A DNA stretch of 64,000 nucleotides from positions 8,896,001 through 8,960,000 of the forward strand of contig NZ_CP054916.1 of the NCBI RefSeq assembly GCF_013364155.1, in the 5' to 3' direction. The position numbers were made by a program, and so were the translations under genes. Position 1 is the stretch's first letter. Each line of letters begins with the position of its first letter. Origin of the DNA: Streptomyces sp. NA02950 (GTDB taxonomy: Bacteria > Actinomycetota > Actinomycetes > Streptomycetales > Streptomycetaceae). Below, piece after piece: positions 53,265-62,641 of this stretch. Under the pieces are notes generated by a model. It was not told where the DNA came from. It did no database searches and saw only the letters and a list, made by a program, of their open reading frames with translations.

Positions 53265-54474
53265 ACGCCGAGGGATCGTCGAGGACCGCCTGGACGACGG
53301 AGTGGGCGGCACCGAGCAGCGGGCCCTCCGCGCCCAGGAGGGAGACGGTGACCATCTCCCGGCCGGGCCGGGCCGGGTCCGCCACCCGCCGCCCCAGTTC
53401 CTTTTCGAGGGCGGGCAGCAGCCAGGGCGCCAGCGGGGTCAGCGCCCCGCCGAGCACCACCTTCTGCGGGTCCAGCAGGTTCACCGTGCCCGCGAGCGCG
53501 ATACCGAGGGCCGCGCCCGCCTCGCGCAGCGCGCGACGCACCCGGCGGTCGCCCGCGGCGGCCCGCACCGCCAGCAGGGCGATCCGGCCGCCGGGGCCGG
53601 GATGTTCGGCGTCGGCCTGCTCGGGGGAGAGGCCGCTCGCCCGCAGCACCGCCTCCTCGCCCGCGTAACGCTCCAGACAGCCGCGTCCGCCGCACGGGCA
53701 CTCGGGCCCCTCGGGGCGTACCGGCACATGGCCCAGCTCGCCCGCGAAACCGTGTGTGCCGCGGAGCAGTTGTCCGTCGAGCACCACCGCGGCACCGATG
53801 CCGATCTCGGCCGAGACATGGACGAAGTCACGGGGCACCGGGTCGTGGCCGCCGCGCCACAGCTCGGCGAGCGCGCCCACGTTGGCCTCGTTGCCGACGG
53901 TCAGGGGGAGGCCGGGCAGCTCGGCGCGGAGTCCCGGGCCGATGTCCACGCCCTCCCAGCCGAGGTTGGGGGCGCGGACGACGAGGGACGACTCACGGGC
54001 CACCAGACCGGGCACCGCCACGGTCAGCCCCACCGGCCGCAGCCCCGCGCCCTCCGCGTCGGCTGCCACCTGCCGTACCAGGTCGGCCAGTTGGCCGAGG
54101 ACGGGTTCCGGGGCGCGGTCCCGGTTCGCCGCGGCGATCTCCGTCCGGGCCCGTATCCGCCCGCGCAGGTCCACCGCGCAGACCGCCAGCCGGTCCACCC
54201 CGATCTCCGCGCCGAGTCCGGCCGGACCGCGCTCGTTCAGCTGGAGCGCGCTGCCGGGGCGGCCGACCGTACCGGGCCAGGAGGGGCCCAGTTCGACCAG
54301 CTGCCCGTCCCTGATCAGCTCGTCGACGAGGGTCGAGACCGCGGCCCGGGTCAGCCCGACCTCACCGGCGACGGCCGCGCGGGACAGCGGGCCCCGCGCG
54401 GCCACGGTGTGCAGGACGAGGGACAGATTGCGCCGGCGCATCGCCTGTTGGGTGTGGGGCAGTGGCGGTGCCAC
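53251..54474 (-). CDS. ROK-family transcriptional repressor (XylR-like)
   Basis: A 407-residue ROK protein. Residues about 10-70 form a winged HTH (LSRAAVAGEVGLTRAAVSTLVDELI). The sugar-kinase-like domain has GAEIGVDRLAVCAVDL, VSAEIGIGAAVV, GELGHVPV and the zinc loop CPCGGRGCLERYAG. Such proteins repress sugar genes until the sugar binds. It starts at GTG 54474 with GAGGAG upstream and lies 27 bp after xylB on the same strand, so it probably regulates the xylB/xylA region, like Bacillus XylR. Length normal; sites intact. Confidence 0.88.
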   Translation of the reverse strand: MAPPLPHTQQAMRRRNLSLVLHTVAARGPLSRAAVAGEVGLTRAAVSTLVDELIRDGQLVELGPSWPGTVGRPGSALQLNERGPAGLGAEIGVDRLAVCAVDLRGRIRARTEIAAANRDRAPEPVLGQLADLVRQVAADAEGAGLRPVGLTVAVPGLVARESSLVVRAPNLGWEGVDIGPGLRAELPGLPLTVGNEANVGALAELWRGGHDPVPRDFVHVSAEIGIGAAVVLDGQLLRGTHGFAGELGHVPVRPEGPECPCGGRGCLERYAGEEAVLRASGLSPEQADAEHPGPGGRIALLAVRAAAGDRRVRRALREAGAALGIALAGTVNLLDPQKVVLGGALTPLAPWLLPALEKELGRRVADPARPGREMVTVSLLGAEGPLLGAAHSVVQAVLDDPSAFKAP

Positions 54475-54501
54475 CGTCGTGGTCTCCTCTCTCGTGGTGC
54501 G

Positions 54502-55956
54502 TCAGGTCCGGTGGAGCAGACCGTCGGCGTCGGACAGCACCCCCGCGACACGCTCCAGCGTCGCTTCGTCGCGCGGCACCGCATCGTAGGACGGCCCCTG
54601 TGCCGTCGCCCAGCGCCGGGCCACCGCCGCCGGGTCCTCCCCCAGCAGCAGCCCGGCGGCCTGGGCCGCGGCGCCGAGGGCGACCAACTCCTGGGCGCGC
54701 GGCACCTGCACGGGACGGCCGCTCAGCCTCCGCACCGTCTCCCGCCATGCCGTGCCCTTGGCGCCGCCGCCGATGAGCAGCAGCGGCGCATCGGACGAGT
54801 TCTCGCCGTACAGCACCCGGTCCAGCGCGGTGAGCAGGGCGAACACGGCGCCGTCATAGGCGGCTTGGAGCACCTGGCCGGGCGTCGTGTCATGGCGCAG
54901 CCCGTGCAGCAGACCGGACGCCCGCGGCAGATGCGGGGTGCGCTCGCCGTCCAGGAAGGGGAGCAGTACGGCCGAGCCGCCCGGCTCCACCGCCTCCCGC
55001 TCCCGGCCGAGCAGCGCCGCGATCCGGTCCACCGCCAGTGTGCAGTTGAGGGTGCAGGCGAGCGGCAGCCAGGCGTCACGGGCGTCGGCGAACCCCGCGA
55101 CCACCCCGGTGGGGTCGGCGGGCCGGTGCGCCGAGACCGCGTACACGGTGCCGGAAGTCCCCAGGCTCAGCACCGGCTGCCCCGGGCGCAGCCCGAGTCC
55201 GAGGGCGGCGGCCATGTTGTCGCCCGTGCCGGTGGCCACCAGGGCGCCGCTGGGGAGGGAGAGGTCCGGGAGGTCCCGTACGGTCCCGGCGGCCTCGCCG
55301 TGGCGCAGTACCCGCGGCAGCAGCTCCGGCGACAGCCCCGCCCGCTCGAGAATGTCCTCGTCGTACGCCTCGGTCGCCGACGCCCACCAGCCGGTGCCCG
55401 AGGCATCCCCGCGGTCGGTCGCGCCGTGACCGGTCAGCCGCTCGGTGAGGTAGTCGTGGGGGAGGCGTACGGCCGCGGTGGCACGCGCCGCCTCCGGTTC
55501 GTTCTCCCTGAGCCAGGCCCACTTGGTGACGGTGAACGCGGGCGCGGGCACACTGCCGATCCGCTCCGCCCACGCCTTCGGACCGCCCAGCTCCGCCACC
55601 AGCCGGTCGCGCTGCGGGGCCGAGCGCACGTCGTTCCACAGCAGCGCGGGCCGCACCGAACGGCCGGAGGCGTCCAGGGTGACCAGACCGTGCTGCTGGC
55701 CGCCGACGGAGACCGCGGCCGCCTCGTGGGCGGGGGCCCCGCACTGGCGCAGCGCTTCGGCCAGCGCCTCCCACCACTGCTCCGGCACGGACTCCTTGCC
55801 GGTGCCGTCGGTGCCGCCGGTGACGGTGTGCGGGGCCTGTCCGCGTGCGACGACCCGCCCCGTCGCGGAGTCGACGACCAGTGCCTTGGTCGACTGCGTG
55901 GAGCTGTCCACGCCGACGACCAGCGGTCCTTCCGGCACGGGCACGGCTGCTGCCAT
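54502..55956 (-). CDS. xylB: Xylulokinase
   Basis: A 484-residue FGGY kinase with VGVDSSTQSTKALVVD at the N-terminus, VSVGGQQHGLVTLD, RPALLWNDVRSA, GTGDNMAAALGLG, LSLGTSGTVYAVS and LLLIGGGAKGTAWRE: xylulokinase rather than glycerol kinase features. It phosphorylates D-xylulose for the pentose phosphate pathway. ATG 55956 has GGGAGGG seven bases upstream. Divergent from xylA with a 148-bp shared control region, and followed by the ROK repressor gene. Confidence 0.93.
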   Translation of the reverse strand: MAAAVPVPEGPLVVGVDSSTQSTKALVVDSATGRVVARGQAPHTVTGGTDGTGKESVPEQWWEALAEALRQCGAPAHEAAAVSVGGQQHGLVTLDASGRSVRPALLWNDVRSAPQRDRLVAELGGPKAWAERIGSVPAPAFTVTKWAWLRENEPEAARATAAVRLPHDYLTERLTGHGATDRGDASGTGWWASATEAYDEDILERAGLSPELLPRVLRHGEAAGTVRDLPDLSLPSGALVATGTGDNMAAALGLGLRPGQPVLSLGTSGTVYAVSAHRPADPTGVVAGFADARDAWLPLACTLNCTLAVDRIAALLGREREAVEPGGSAVLLPFLDGERTPHLPRASGLLHGLRHDTTPGQVLQAAYDGAVFALLTALDRVLYGENSSDAPLLLIGGGAKGTAWRETVRRLSGRPVQVPRAQELVALGAAAQAAGLLLGEDPAAVARRWATAQGPSYDAVPRDEATLERVAGVLSDADGLLHRT

Positions 55957-56054
55957 CTCGGGCCCTCCCTTGCGTCCCAGGTGTGCGGGGCTTATGGGTG
56001 TGTGGTGTGTGAGGGGGTGCGGTGTGCGGCTGTCGGGGCTTCCCCGGAATGCTT

Positions 56055-56077
56055 GCGCATACTAATTTGTAAAGCGC
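56055..56077. promoter_or_regulatory. Candidate xylose repressor operator
   Basis: A 23-bp imperfect inverted repeat in the xylB-xylA gap, with GCGC at both ends (56055-56058 and 56074-56077) and an AT-rich centre (ACTAATTTGTAAA). It is the most AT-rich spot of the gap and lies about 28 bp before the xylA start, where a ROK repressor would block transcription in both directions. Confidence 0.5.
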
Positions 56078-56104
56078 CATGACGAAATAGGCGAGGGAGC
56101 CGCG

Positions 56105-57277
56105 ATGAGCTACATCCCCACCCCCGAGGACAGGTTCACCTTCGGCCTCTGGACCGTCGGCTGGCAGGGCCGGGACCCGTTCGGCGACGCCACCCGCCCG
56201 GTGCTCGACCCCGTTGGGGCGGTGACCCGGCTCGCCGAACTCGGCGCCTGGGGCGTCACGTTCCACGACGACGACCTGATCCCCCACGGCGCGCCGGAGG
56301 CCGAGCGCGAAGCCCGCGTCAAACGCTTCCGGCAGGCCCTGGAGGCCACCGGTATGACCGTGCCCATGGCCACCACCAACCTCTTCACCCATCCGGTCTT
56401 CAAGGACGGCGCCTTCACCGCCAACGATCGGGACGTACGCCGGTACGCCCTGCGCAAGACTTTCCGCAACATCGACCTCGCCGTCGAGCTGGGCGCCACG
56501 ACCTATGTTGCCTGGGGCGGGCGCGAGGGCGCGGAGTCCGGCGCCGCCAAGGACGTACGCGCCGCGCTGGACCGGATGAAGGAGGCGTTCGACCTGCTCG
56601 GCGCGTATGTCACCGAGCAGGGCTACGATCTGCGTTTCGCCATCGAGCCCAAGCCGAACGAGCCGCGCGGCGACATCCTGCTGCCGACCGTCGGCCACGC
56701 CCTGGCCTTCATCGAGAGGCTGGAGCGGCCGGGGCTGTTCGGGGTGAACCCGGAGGTCGGCCACGAGCAGATGGCCGGGCTGAACTTCCCGCACGGCATC
56801 GCCCAGGCCCTGTGGGCGGACAAGCTCTTCCACATCGACCTCAACGGCCAGTCGGGCATCAAGTACGACCAGGACCTGCGCTTCGGCGCGGGCGATCTGC
56901 GGGCGGCCTTCTGGCTCGTCGACCTCCTGGAGACGGCCGGATACCGGGGCCCGCGCCACTTCGACTTCAAGCCGCCGCGCACCGAGGACATCGAGGGCGT
57001 CTGGGCCTCCGCCGCCGGGTGCATGCGGAACTACCTGATCCTGAAGGAGCGGGCCGCGGCCTTCCGCGCCGACCCCGAGGTCCAGCAGGCGCTGCGCGCC
57101 TCCCGCCTGGACCAGCTGTCCCGGCCCACCCTCGACGCGGGCGAGACCCCGGCAGCCCTGCTCACGGACCGTTCCGCCTTCGAGGAGTTCGACCTCGAGG
57201 CGGCCGCCTCACGTGGTATGGCCTTCGAACGCCTCGACCAGCTGGCCATGGACCACCTGTTGGGGGCACGCGGCTGA
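56105..57277 (+). CDS. xylA: Xylose isomerase
   Basis: A 390-residue xylose isomerase of the short (class I) actinobacterial type. [31 protein letters not shown] (catalytic His), [42 protein letters not shown] and [16 protein letters not shown] supply the metal and substrate residues. It converts D-xylose to D-xylulose (and glucose to fructose). ATG 56105 has GAGGGAG five bases upstream. Divergent from xylB. Length is typical of Streptomyces enzymes (about 388). Confidence 0.97.
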   Translation: MSYIPTPEDRFTFGLWTVGWQGRDPFGDATRPVLDPVGAVTRLAELGAWGVTFHDDDLIPHGAPEAEREARVKRFRQALEATGMTVPMATTNLFTHPVFKDGAFTANDRDVRRYALRKTFRNIDLAVELGATTYVAWGGREGAESGAAKDVRAALDRMKEAFDLLGAYVTEQGYDLRFAIEPKPNEPRGDILLPTVGHALAFIERLERPGLFGVNPEVGHEQMAGLNFPHGIAQALWADKLFHIDLNGQSGIKYDQDLRFGAGDLRAAFWLVDLLETAGYRGPRHFDFKPPRTEDIEGVWASAAGCMRNYLILKERAAAFRADPEVQQALRASRLDQLSRPTLDAGETPAALLTDRSAFEEFDLEAAASRGMAFERLDQLAMDHLLGARG

Positions 57278-57661
57278 GGGGCTCCTGCGGCCCGTAGCGG
57301 CCGGGCGGCCGGGATACGACCGCGGCCCGTGGGACAGCGCACCGACGGGCCGCTGGTCGACCCGCGGGACGGGCGTGGTGCTCCCGGCCACGGGACCGCT
57401 GCCCGGCCCGCCTGGCTGAGCCGAGGGGACGCGAGGGGTATCGCGGTGTGCGGCGTCTGCCGCCGCGTGCGGCAGGGCGGCCGTACGCGCCCGCGCCTGG
57501 CCTTGGCCTCGGGCTGTCGGGGCGTGGCCGGTGCGCGAGGCGTCCCCCGGGGCGGCGCACCGACCGGCTGCCGGTGCCGGGCGGCTGCCACCCGCGGCAC
57601 GGCGCGTCACCGGCGGGACGCCGACCACCCGGTGGTTTCCGGCACACGGCGGAACCGCGTG
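57278..57661. other. Gene-free stretch after xylA
   Basis: 384 bp, very GC-rich, between the convergent xylA and SWIM genes. Several frames are open, but none has a ribosome site, a plausible start or protein-like composition. I see no repeat, RNA gene or operator here. It ends at the strong hairpin that begins at 57662. Confidence 0.6.
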
Positions 57662-57701
57662 CCCCGGGTGGTGGCCCCCGGACGAGGGCCACCACCCGGG
57701 G
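57662..57701. terminator. Strong hairpin between xylA and the SWIM gene
   Basis: CCCCGGGTGGTGGCCC (57662-57677), an 8-nt loop, and the exact complement GGGCCACCACCCGGGG (57686-57701) give a 16-bp perfect stem. It is 20 bp past the SWIM gene stop on the minus strand and so most likely ends the helicase operon, and can also stop read-through from xylA. Confidence 0.8.
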
Positions 57702-57720
57702 TCGGCCGGGTGCCGCGTCC

Positions 57721-59055
57721 TCAGCCGGACGACTCCAAGGCCGCCAGGGCCGCCGCCGGGTCGTCGGCGGCGGACCCGGCCGGCCACCAGCGGCCCCGCT
57801 CCTTGCGGTACGGCCACCAGCGGCCGTCGTGCCCCAGGCGCACCTGGGTGTCGGACCCCACCACCGTCCACCGGTTGCCCGCCATCCGCAGCCGCGGCGC
57901 CCGCTCGCCGTCCTCCCACGCGGCGGAGAGGCGGGCGCGGGCACGGGCCAGCGCCTCCGCGTCCGGGGTCCACTCCTCCTCCAGGACGGCGAGGGCGGCG
58001 GGTCCGCCGTGCCCCCACGCCCTGACCGCGCGCGCCAGTTCGGCGCGTTCGCGGCCGCAGCCCGCCGCGAGCCGCCCCGCGACCTCCTCCGGAGGCCCGG
58101 CCGCCGACAGCCGCACCGTGTCCTGCCACACCGTGAGCGTGTCCGGGACCGCCGGGGTGACCGGTGCGGTCGCGTGGCCGGGGGACAGCACCTCGGCCAA
58201 CAGCCGCTGGGCGCGTACGGCCGCGTCCGCGGCGAGGAACTCCAGCGCCGCCACATCCAGCCCCGGTGCCGGTTCCGCGCCACCGGCCAGCGCCGGTGGC
58301 CGGCCCGGTGAGGTCACCGGCGGCGGGGGCACGGGCAGCGCGACAGGGCCGGGCGCGGCGAATGCCTCCCGGGCCGGGACGCCCGCCGGGGCGGGTACCG
58401 GCTCCGGCCCCGCCGTGGCGTACTCGCCCGACGCCTGCCGGGCGGCCCGCGCCACGCTGCGCACCTGGAGTTCGTCCAGCAGTTCCCGTTCCCCACGCCC
58501 GCGCATCAGCAGCAGCACGAACGGGTCCTCGTCCAGCAGCCGGGCCAGTTGGTAGCAGAGCGCGGCGGTGTGCGGGCAGTGGTCCCACGCCTCGCACGCG
58601 CACTCCGGTTCCAGATCGCCGATCCCCGGCAGCAGCTCGACACCCGCGGCGGCCGCGTCCTCGACGAGCTGCGGGGGCATATCGCGGTCCAGCAGTGCGG
58701 CGATATGGCCCGAGCGGTCCGCGACCACCTCCAGCAGCCGGTCCCACGCGTCCTCGCTCAGCTCCTGGAGCAGGACGTCGGAGCGGTAGGGCGTACGGTC
58801 CCGGTCCCGCACCACCGCGGTGATCCGGCCCGGACGGACGGACACCGCGCCGACCGCGCCCTCGCGGGCGTGCTTGCGCCCGCTTCTGAGCTGCTCGCCG
58901 TCGAGCGCCGTGTCCTCCAGGGCCTTCAGCCACGCCTGGCCCCACCAGGTCCGGGCGAAACCGCGGCCGCGGGCGGGCGGCAGCGCGTCGAAGACCCGCT
59001 CCGGGCGCGGGACGGCACCGGCGTTCCGGTCATGGCTCATGGCTTCATGGCTCAT
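57721..59055 (-). CDS. SWIM zinc-finger protein, helicase partner
   Basis: A 444-residue protein with a SWIM zinc motif, CAC then CPH in ECACEAWDHCPHTAALCYQLA (near residue 150). This is a small DNA- or protein-binding finger usually fused to or encoded beside SNF2 ATPases. FARTWWGQAWLKALED near the N-terminus is typical of the family. The middle (residues about 210-260) is Pro/Ala-rich linker and the C-terminus is helical. ATG 59055 shares a base with the helicase stop (TGATG), so the pair is translationally coupled. The first codons contain three ATGs in GAGCCATGA-type repeats, so the exact start could be 15 bases downstream. Function in DNA repair or remodelling is inferred. Confidence 0.85.
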   Translation of the reverse strand: MSHEAMSHDRNAGAVPRPERVFDALPPARGRGFARTWWGQAWLKALEDTALDGEQLRSGRKHAREGAVGAVSVRPGRITAVVRDRDRTPYRSDVLLQELSEDAWDRLLEVVADRSGHIAALLDRDMPPQLVEDAAAAGVELLPGIGDLEPECACEAWDHCPHTAALCYQLARLLDEDPFVLLLMRGRGERELLDELQVRSVARAARQASGEYATAGPEPVPAPAGVPAREAFAAPGPVALPVPPPPVTSPGRPPALAGGAEPAPGLDVAALEFLAADAAVRAQRLLAEVLSPGHATAPVTPAVPDTLTVWQDTVRLSAAGPPEEVAGRLAAGCGRERAELARAVRAWGHGGPAALAVLEEEWTPDAEALARARARLSAAWEDGERAPRLRMAGNRWTVVGSDTQVRLGHDGRWWPYRKERGRWWPAGSAADDPAAALAALESSG

Positions 59056-62000
59056 CACTCGGTCCCCCTCAGCTCCACGAGCTCCGCCAGCTCGGCGTCG
59101 GTCAGTTCGGTCAGCGCGGCGTCGCCGGTGCCGAGCACCGCGTCCGCCAGCTCTCGCTTGCGCTCGAGCAGCGCGGCGATGCGGTCCTCCACCGTGCCCT
59201 CGGCGATGATGCGGTGGACCTGCACCGGCTGGGTCTGCCCGATGCGGTAGGCGCGGTCGGTGGCCTGCGCCTCGACGGCCGGGTTCCACCAGCGGTCGTA
59301 GTGCACGACATGTTCGGCCCGGGTGAGGTTCAGCCCGGTGCCCGCGGCCTTCAACGACAGCAGGAACACCGGCACTTCACCGTCCTGGAAGCGCCCCACC
59401 ATCTCCTCGCGCCGTGCCACCGGGGTGCCCCCGTGCAGCAGCTGGGTCGCCACCCCGCGGGCGGCCAGGTGTGTTTCGAGGATGCGGGCCATCTGGACGT
59501 ACTGCGTGAACACCAGCACGCTCGCGCCCTCGGCGAGGATGGTGTCCAGCAGTTCGTCCAGCAGCTCCAGCTTTCCGGACCGGCCGGGGACGGTGGGGCG
59601 CTCCTCCTTCAGATACTGGGCGGGGTGGTTGCAGATCTGCTTCAGGCCGGTGAGCAGCTTGACGATCAGCCCGCGGCGGACGAGGCCGTCGGTACCGGAG
59701 ATCTCGGCGAGGATTTCGCGCACCACCGCCTCGTAGAGCCCGGCCTGTTCCGCGGTGAGCGCCACGGCGCGGTCGGTCTCGGTCTTCGGCGGCAGTTCGG
59801 GGGCGATGCCCGGGTCGGACTTGCGGCGCCGCAGCAGGAAGGGCCGGACGAGTTTCGCCAGCCGCGCGGCGGCGGACGGATCGCTGCCGCTCTCGACCGC
59901 CTGGGCGTAGCGCCTGCGGAAGGCGCCGTGGGTGCCCAGCACCCCGGGGGTGGTCCAGTCGAGAATCGCCCACAGCTCGGACAGGTTGTTCTCGATGGGT
60001 GTTCCGGACAGTGCGACGCGGGCCTTCGCCCCGATGGTGCGCAGCTGCTTGGCGGTCGCCGAGAACGGGTTCTTGACGTGCTGGGCCTCGTCCGCGACCA
60101 CCATGCCCCAGGGTCCGGCCTCGGCCAGGCGCCGGGCGTCGAGCCGCATCGTTCCGTAGGTGGTGAGGACGAACTCCCCGTCGCCGAGATGGTCCAGGCT
60201 GCGGGCGGTGCCGTGATGGAGGCGCACCGGGGTGCCCGGCGCGAACTTCTCGATCTCGCGCCGCCAGTTGCCCATCAGGGAGGTGGGGCACACCACGAGG
60301 GTGGGCCCGGCGGCCTCGGGGACGCCCTGGCGGTGCAGATGCAGCGCGATCAACGTGACGGTCTTGCCGAGGCCCATGTCGTCGGCGAGACAGCCGCCGA
60401 GGCCGAGCGAGGTCATCCGGGCCAGCCAGTCCAGCCCGCGCAGCTGGTAGTCGCGCAGGGTGGCGGCGAGCGCCGCGGGATGGGCGACGGACGGCTGCCC
60501 GGGGTGGGCGGTCCCCTCGGGGTCGGCGAGCCGGTCGCGCAGCGCCGCGAGCCAGCCGGTGGGCTGGACGTCGACGACGGTGCCGTCGGCCTCCGTACGT
60601 CCGGTGAGGACGGCGTCGAGCGCGTCGACGGGGGTGAGCTTGCGGTCCGTGCGATCCCGGGCGCGGCGCGCCGACTCCGGGTCCAGGACGACCCATTGGT
60701 CGCGCAGCCGCACCACCGGTCGACTGGCCTCGGCGAGCCGCTCCAGCTCCTCGCGGGTGAGGTCCTGGCCGCCGATGGCGAACCGCCAGCTGAAGCGGAG
60801 CAGCGCGTCGGCGGAGAGGAAGGACGGCGTCCGGGGGCCGTGGTCGCCCTCGGCGTCACCGTCCTCGTCGGGTCCGATGACGGCGCGGGCGGTGAGCCCG
60901 CGCACCAGCTCCTTGGGCCAGTGCACCTGGACTCCGGCGGCGTCCAGCGCCTCCGCCGCCGAGCCGAGCAGCTCGGTGACCTCCTCGTCGGCGAGGTCGA
61001 TCGCATCGGGCACGGCGGCCGACAGCAGTGGGGTGAGCGGGGGCCAGGCGCGGGCCGCGCGCCGCAGGGTGAGCAGCGCGTCCATCCGGGCGCGCGGGCC
61101 CAGTGCCGCGCCGACGGAGGAGGTGCCCGCCCAGATGTCGGCGGCGTCCGCGACGAGGGCCGGGTCGGTGAGGCTGTGCAGCTGGAGAACGGCGCGGAAG
61201 TCCGGTCCGGCCGCCTGGTCGTGGTCGTCCGCCTGGCTGTGGTCGTCCGCACGGCTGTGATCGTCGTCCGCGGGCTGGATGTCGCCGTGCAGCACCTCGA
61301 TACGGAGCGAAAGCCGGACTCCGGCGTCGTGCCCGGCGGCCACATCGGCCGCCCAGGCACGCTGTTGGGGCAGACGCACCGGTGGCGCGGCGGCGGCGAA
61401 CGCGGGGCCGCCCGCGGCCAGGGACGCGGCGGGGGAGCGCGGCAGCCCGTCCGCCACCGCGTCGAGGAAGGCGCGCAGATGCCGCTCGGGCTCGGGCAGC
61501 AGAACGGGGTCGGTGCCGGGCAGCGGCAGCGCGTGCGCGGCGGGCGGCATGGCGGCGGCCAGCTCGCGCAGCCGGTCCAGATCTTCGGGGGTGAGCGGGC
61601 CGACGCGCCAGGCGTCGTGGTCGGCGGCGGTGAGGCCGGGCAGCAGCCGTCCGCGGGCGGCGAGTTGGAGGGCGAGCACGGCGGCGGCGCCCCAGAAGGC
61701 CGCCGTGGGGTCGGTGTCGGCCGCACTGTCCGCCGAGCGGGCGGCGGCCCGTGCGCGGGCGCGGGTGAGCACCGGTAGCGCGGCGCTCAGGGGCAGTACG
61801 AGCGCCGGGACGGTACGGGTGCGGACGGCACGGCCGTCGTCGGGACCGCCGTCCGCGCGGTCGTCCGGGTCATGCGGGCCGTGCGGGACCTCGGGAACGA
61901 CGACGGTCAGCTCCTCGACGGAGCCGGGGCCGGACGGGGGCGGCCCGCCCGGACACCAGAAGGCGACCCGTCCGGTGCGTGCCGGGTCGGCGGGCAGGAA

Positions 62001-62063
62001 GACCGTGGTGGAACGGCAGAGTTCGGCGATCTCGGAGGGCGTCGCCGCGCGGGGTGGTGTCAC
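59055..62063 (-). CDS. SNF2-family DEAD/DEAH-box ATPase (HelZ-like)
   Basis: A 1002-residue SWI2/SNF2 ATPase. The C-terminal half holds motif I DDMGLGKTVTLIALH, Ia VVCPTSLMGNWRREI, II DEAQHVKN, III ALSGTPIENNLSELW, IV LVFTQYVQMARILETHL, V LKAAGTGLNLTRA and VI QATDRAYRIGQTQPVQV. The N-terminal 500 residues are the less conserved actinobacterial extension. A short acidic/His tandem (DDHSRA, DDHSQA, DDHDQA) sits near residue 270. It translocates on duplex DNA and displaces proteins. It starts at GTG 62063; the only purine-rich site, GAGGAA, is about 14 bases away, so translation may be weak. A perfect palindrome TCAAATTTGA lies at 62080-62089. It is coupled to the SWIM gene. Confidence 0.93.
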   Translation of the reverse strand: MTPPRAATPSEIAELCRSTTVFLPADPARTGRVAFWCPGGPPPSGPGSVEELTVVVPEVPHGPHDPDDRADGGPDDGRAVRTRTVPALVLPLSAALPVLTRARARAAARSADSAADTDPTAAFWGAAAVLALQLAARGRLLPGLTAADHDAWRVGPLTPEDLDRLRELAAAMPPAAHALPLPGTDPVLLPEPERHLRAFLDAVADGLPRSPAASLAAGGPAFAAAAPPVRLPQQRAWAADVAAGHDAGVRLSLRIEVLHGDIQPADDDHSRADDHSQADDHDQAAGPDFRAVLQLHSLTDPALVADAADIWAGTSSVGAALGPRARMDALLTLRRAARAWPPLTPLLSAAVPDAIDLADEEVTELLGSAAEALDAAGVQVHWPKELVRGLTARAVIGPDEDGDAEGDHGPRTPSFLSADALLRFSWRFAIGGQDLTREELERLAEASRPVVRLRDQWVVLDPESARRARDRTDRKLTPVDALDAVLTGRTEADGTVVDVQPTGWLAALRDRLADPEGTAHPGQPSVAHPAALAATLRDYQLRGLDWLARMTSLGLGGCLADDMGLGKTVTLIALHLHRQGVPEAAGPTLVVCPTSLMGNWRREIEKFAPGTPVRLHHGTARSLDHLGDGEFVLTTYGTMRLDARRLAEAGPWGMVVADEAQHVKNPFSATAKQLRTIGAKARVALSGTPIENNLSELWAILDWTTPGVLGTHGAFRRRYAQAVESGSDPSAAARLAKLVRPFLLRRRKSDPGIAPELPPKTETDRAVALTAEQAGLYEAVVREILAEISGTDGLVRRGLIVKLLTGLKQICNHPAQYLKEERPTVPGRSGKLELLDELLDTILAEGASVLVFTQYVQMARILETHLAARGVATQLLHGGTPVARREEMVGRFQDGEVPVFLLSLKAAGTGLNLTRAEHVVHYDRWWNPAVEAQATDRAYRIGQTQPVQVHRIIAEGTVEDRIAALLERKRELADAVLGTGDAALTELTDAELAELVELRGTE

Positions 62064-62227
62064 AGCGCTGATTTATTCCTCAAATTTGACTAGCGGGTCG
62101 GGGCGGCCGAGGGTACAGGACTGCGGGAGGAATGAGGAACCGGAGACCGCCGGTGTGCGTTGTGAGGAGTGAACGCGGCTCAGGGCCGTGAGGAACGCGG
62201 CTCGGAGCCGAAGAGGAGGCGGGTGAG

Positions 62228-62410
62228 ATGTCCACGCGCGCGAAGGTCGCCGCCGGAGGTGTGGCGGCAGGTGTGATCCTGATGTGGCTGCTGCCCTTCT
62301 GGGCGGCCCTGCTGGTGCTCGTCGGCGTGCCCGCCGCGGCCTATCTGCTGCTGGATCCCTCCCAGCGCCGCAGGCTGCGCCGGGTCTCCCGTAAGGAGCT
62401 CGGCCGCTGA
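62228..62410 (+). CDS. Small membrane protein
   Basis: A 60-residue protein starting at ATG 62228, with GGAGG nine bases upstream. A hydrophobic region, residues 7-42 (VAAGGVAAGVILMWLLPFWA, then LLVLVGVPAAAYLLL), could form two closely spaced membrane helices, followed by a very basic tail RRRLRRVSRKELGR that would face the cytoplasm. I do not recognise a named family. The upstream leader contains a direct repeat of GAACGCGGCTC (62171 and 62191). Divergent from the helicase, with 164 bp between starts. Confidence 0.7.
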   Translation: MSTRAKVAAGGVAAGVILMWLLPFWAALLVLVGVPAAAYLLLDPSQRRRLRRVSRKELGR

Positions 62411-62641
62411 CCCCGGCCGCCCAGGACCGCTGGCCGGGCCCGGGGCCCACGGCGGCACGCACGTGGGAGTGACCGTGCAGCACCGATCGCGGGCCGCCCG
62501 GAGCCCCCACGCGGGACCCGGCCAGGCGGGGGAGAGGGATGGCCGCGGCCGGTACGGCAGCGCGGATACGCACCGCCGTACCGGCCGGGTCATGACGAAG
62601 ACCGCGATCCACCCGGGGTCCCCGGATCCCCGAGCCCGGAG
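62411..62641. other. Intergenic stretch, nothing recognised
   Basis: 231 bp between the small membrane protein gene and the convergent 129-residue gene. No open frame here has a credible ribosome site, and I see no strong hairpin or repeat. Confidence 0.5.

Noticed and set aside
54502..55956. Calling the second FGGY kinase a glycerol kinase like the first
   Set aside because: Its motifs (VGGQQHG, LLWNDVR, SLGTSGTV) and its position beside xylA and a ROK regulator fit xylulokinase.
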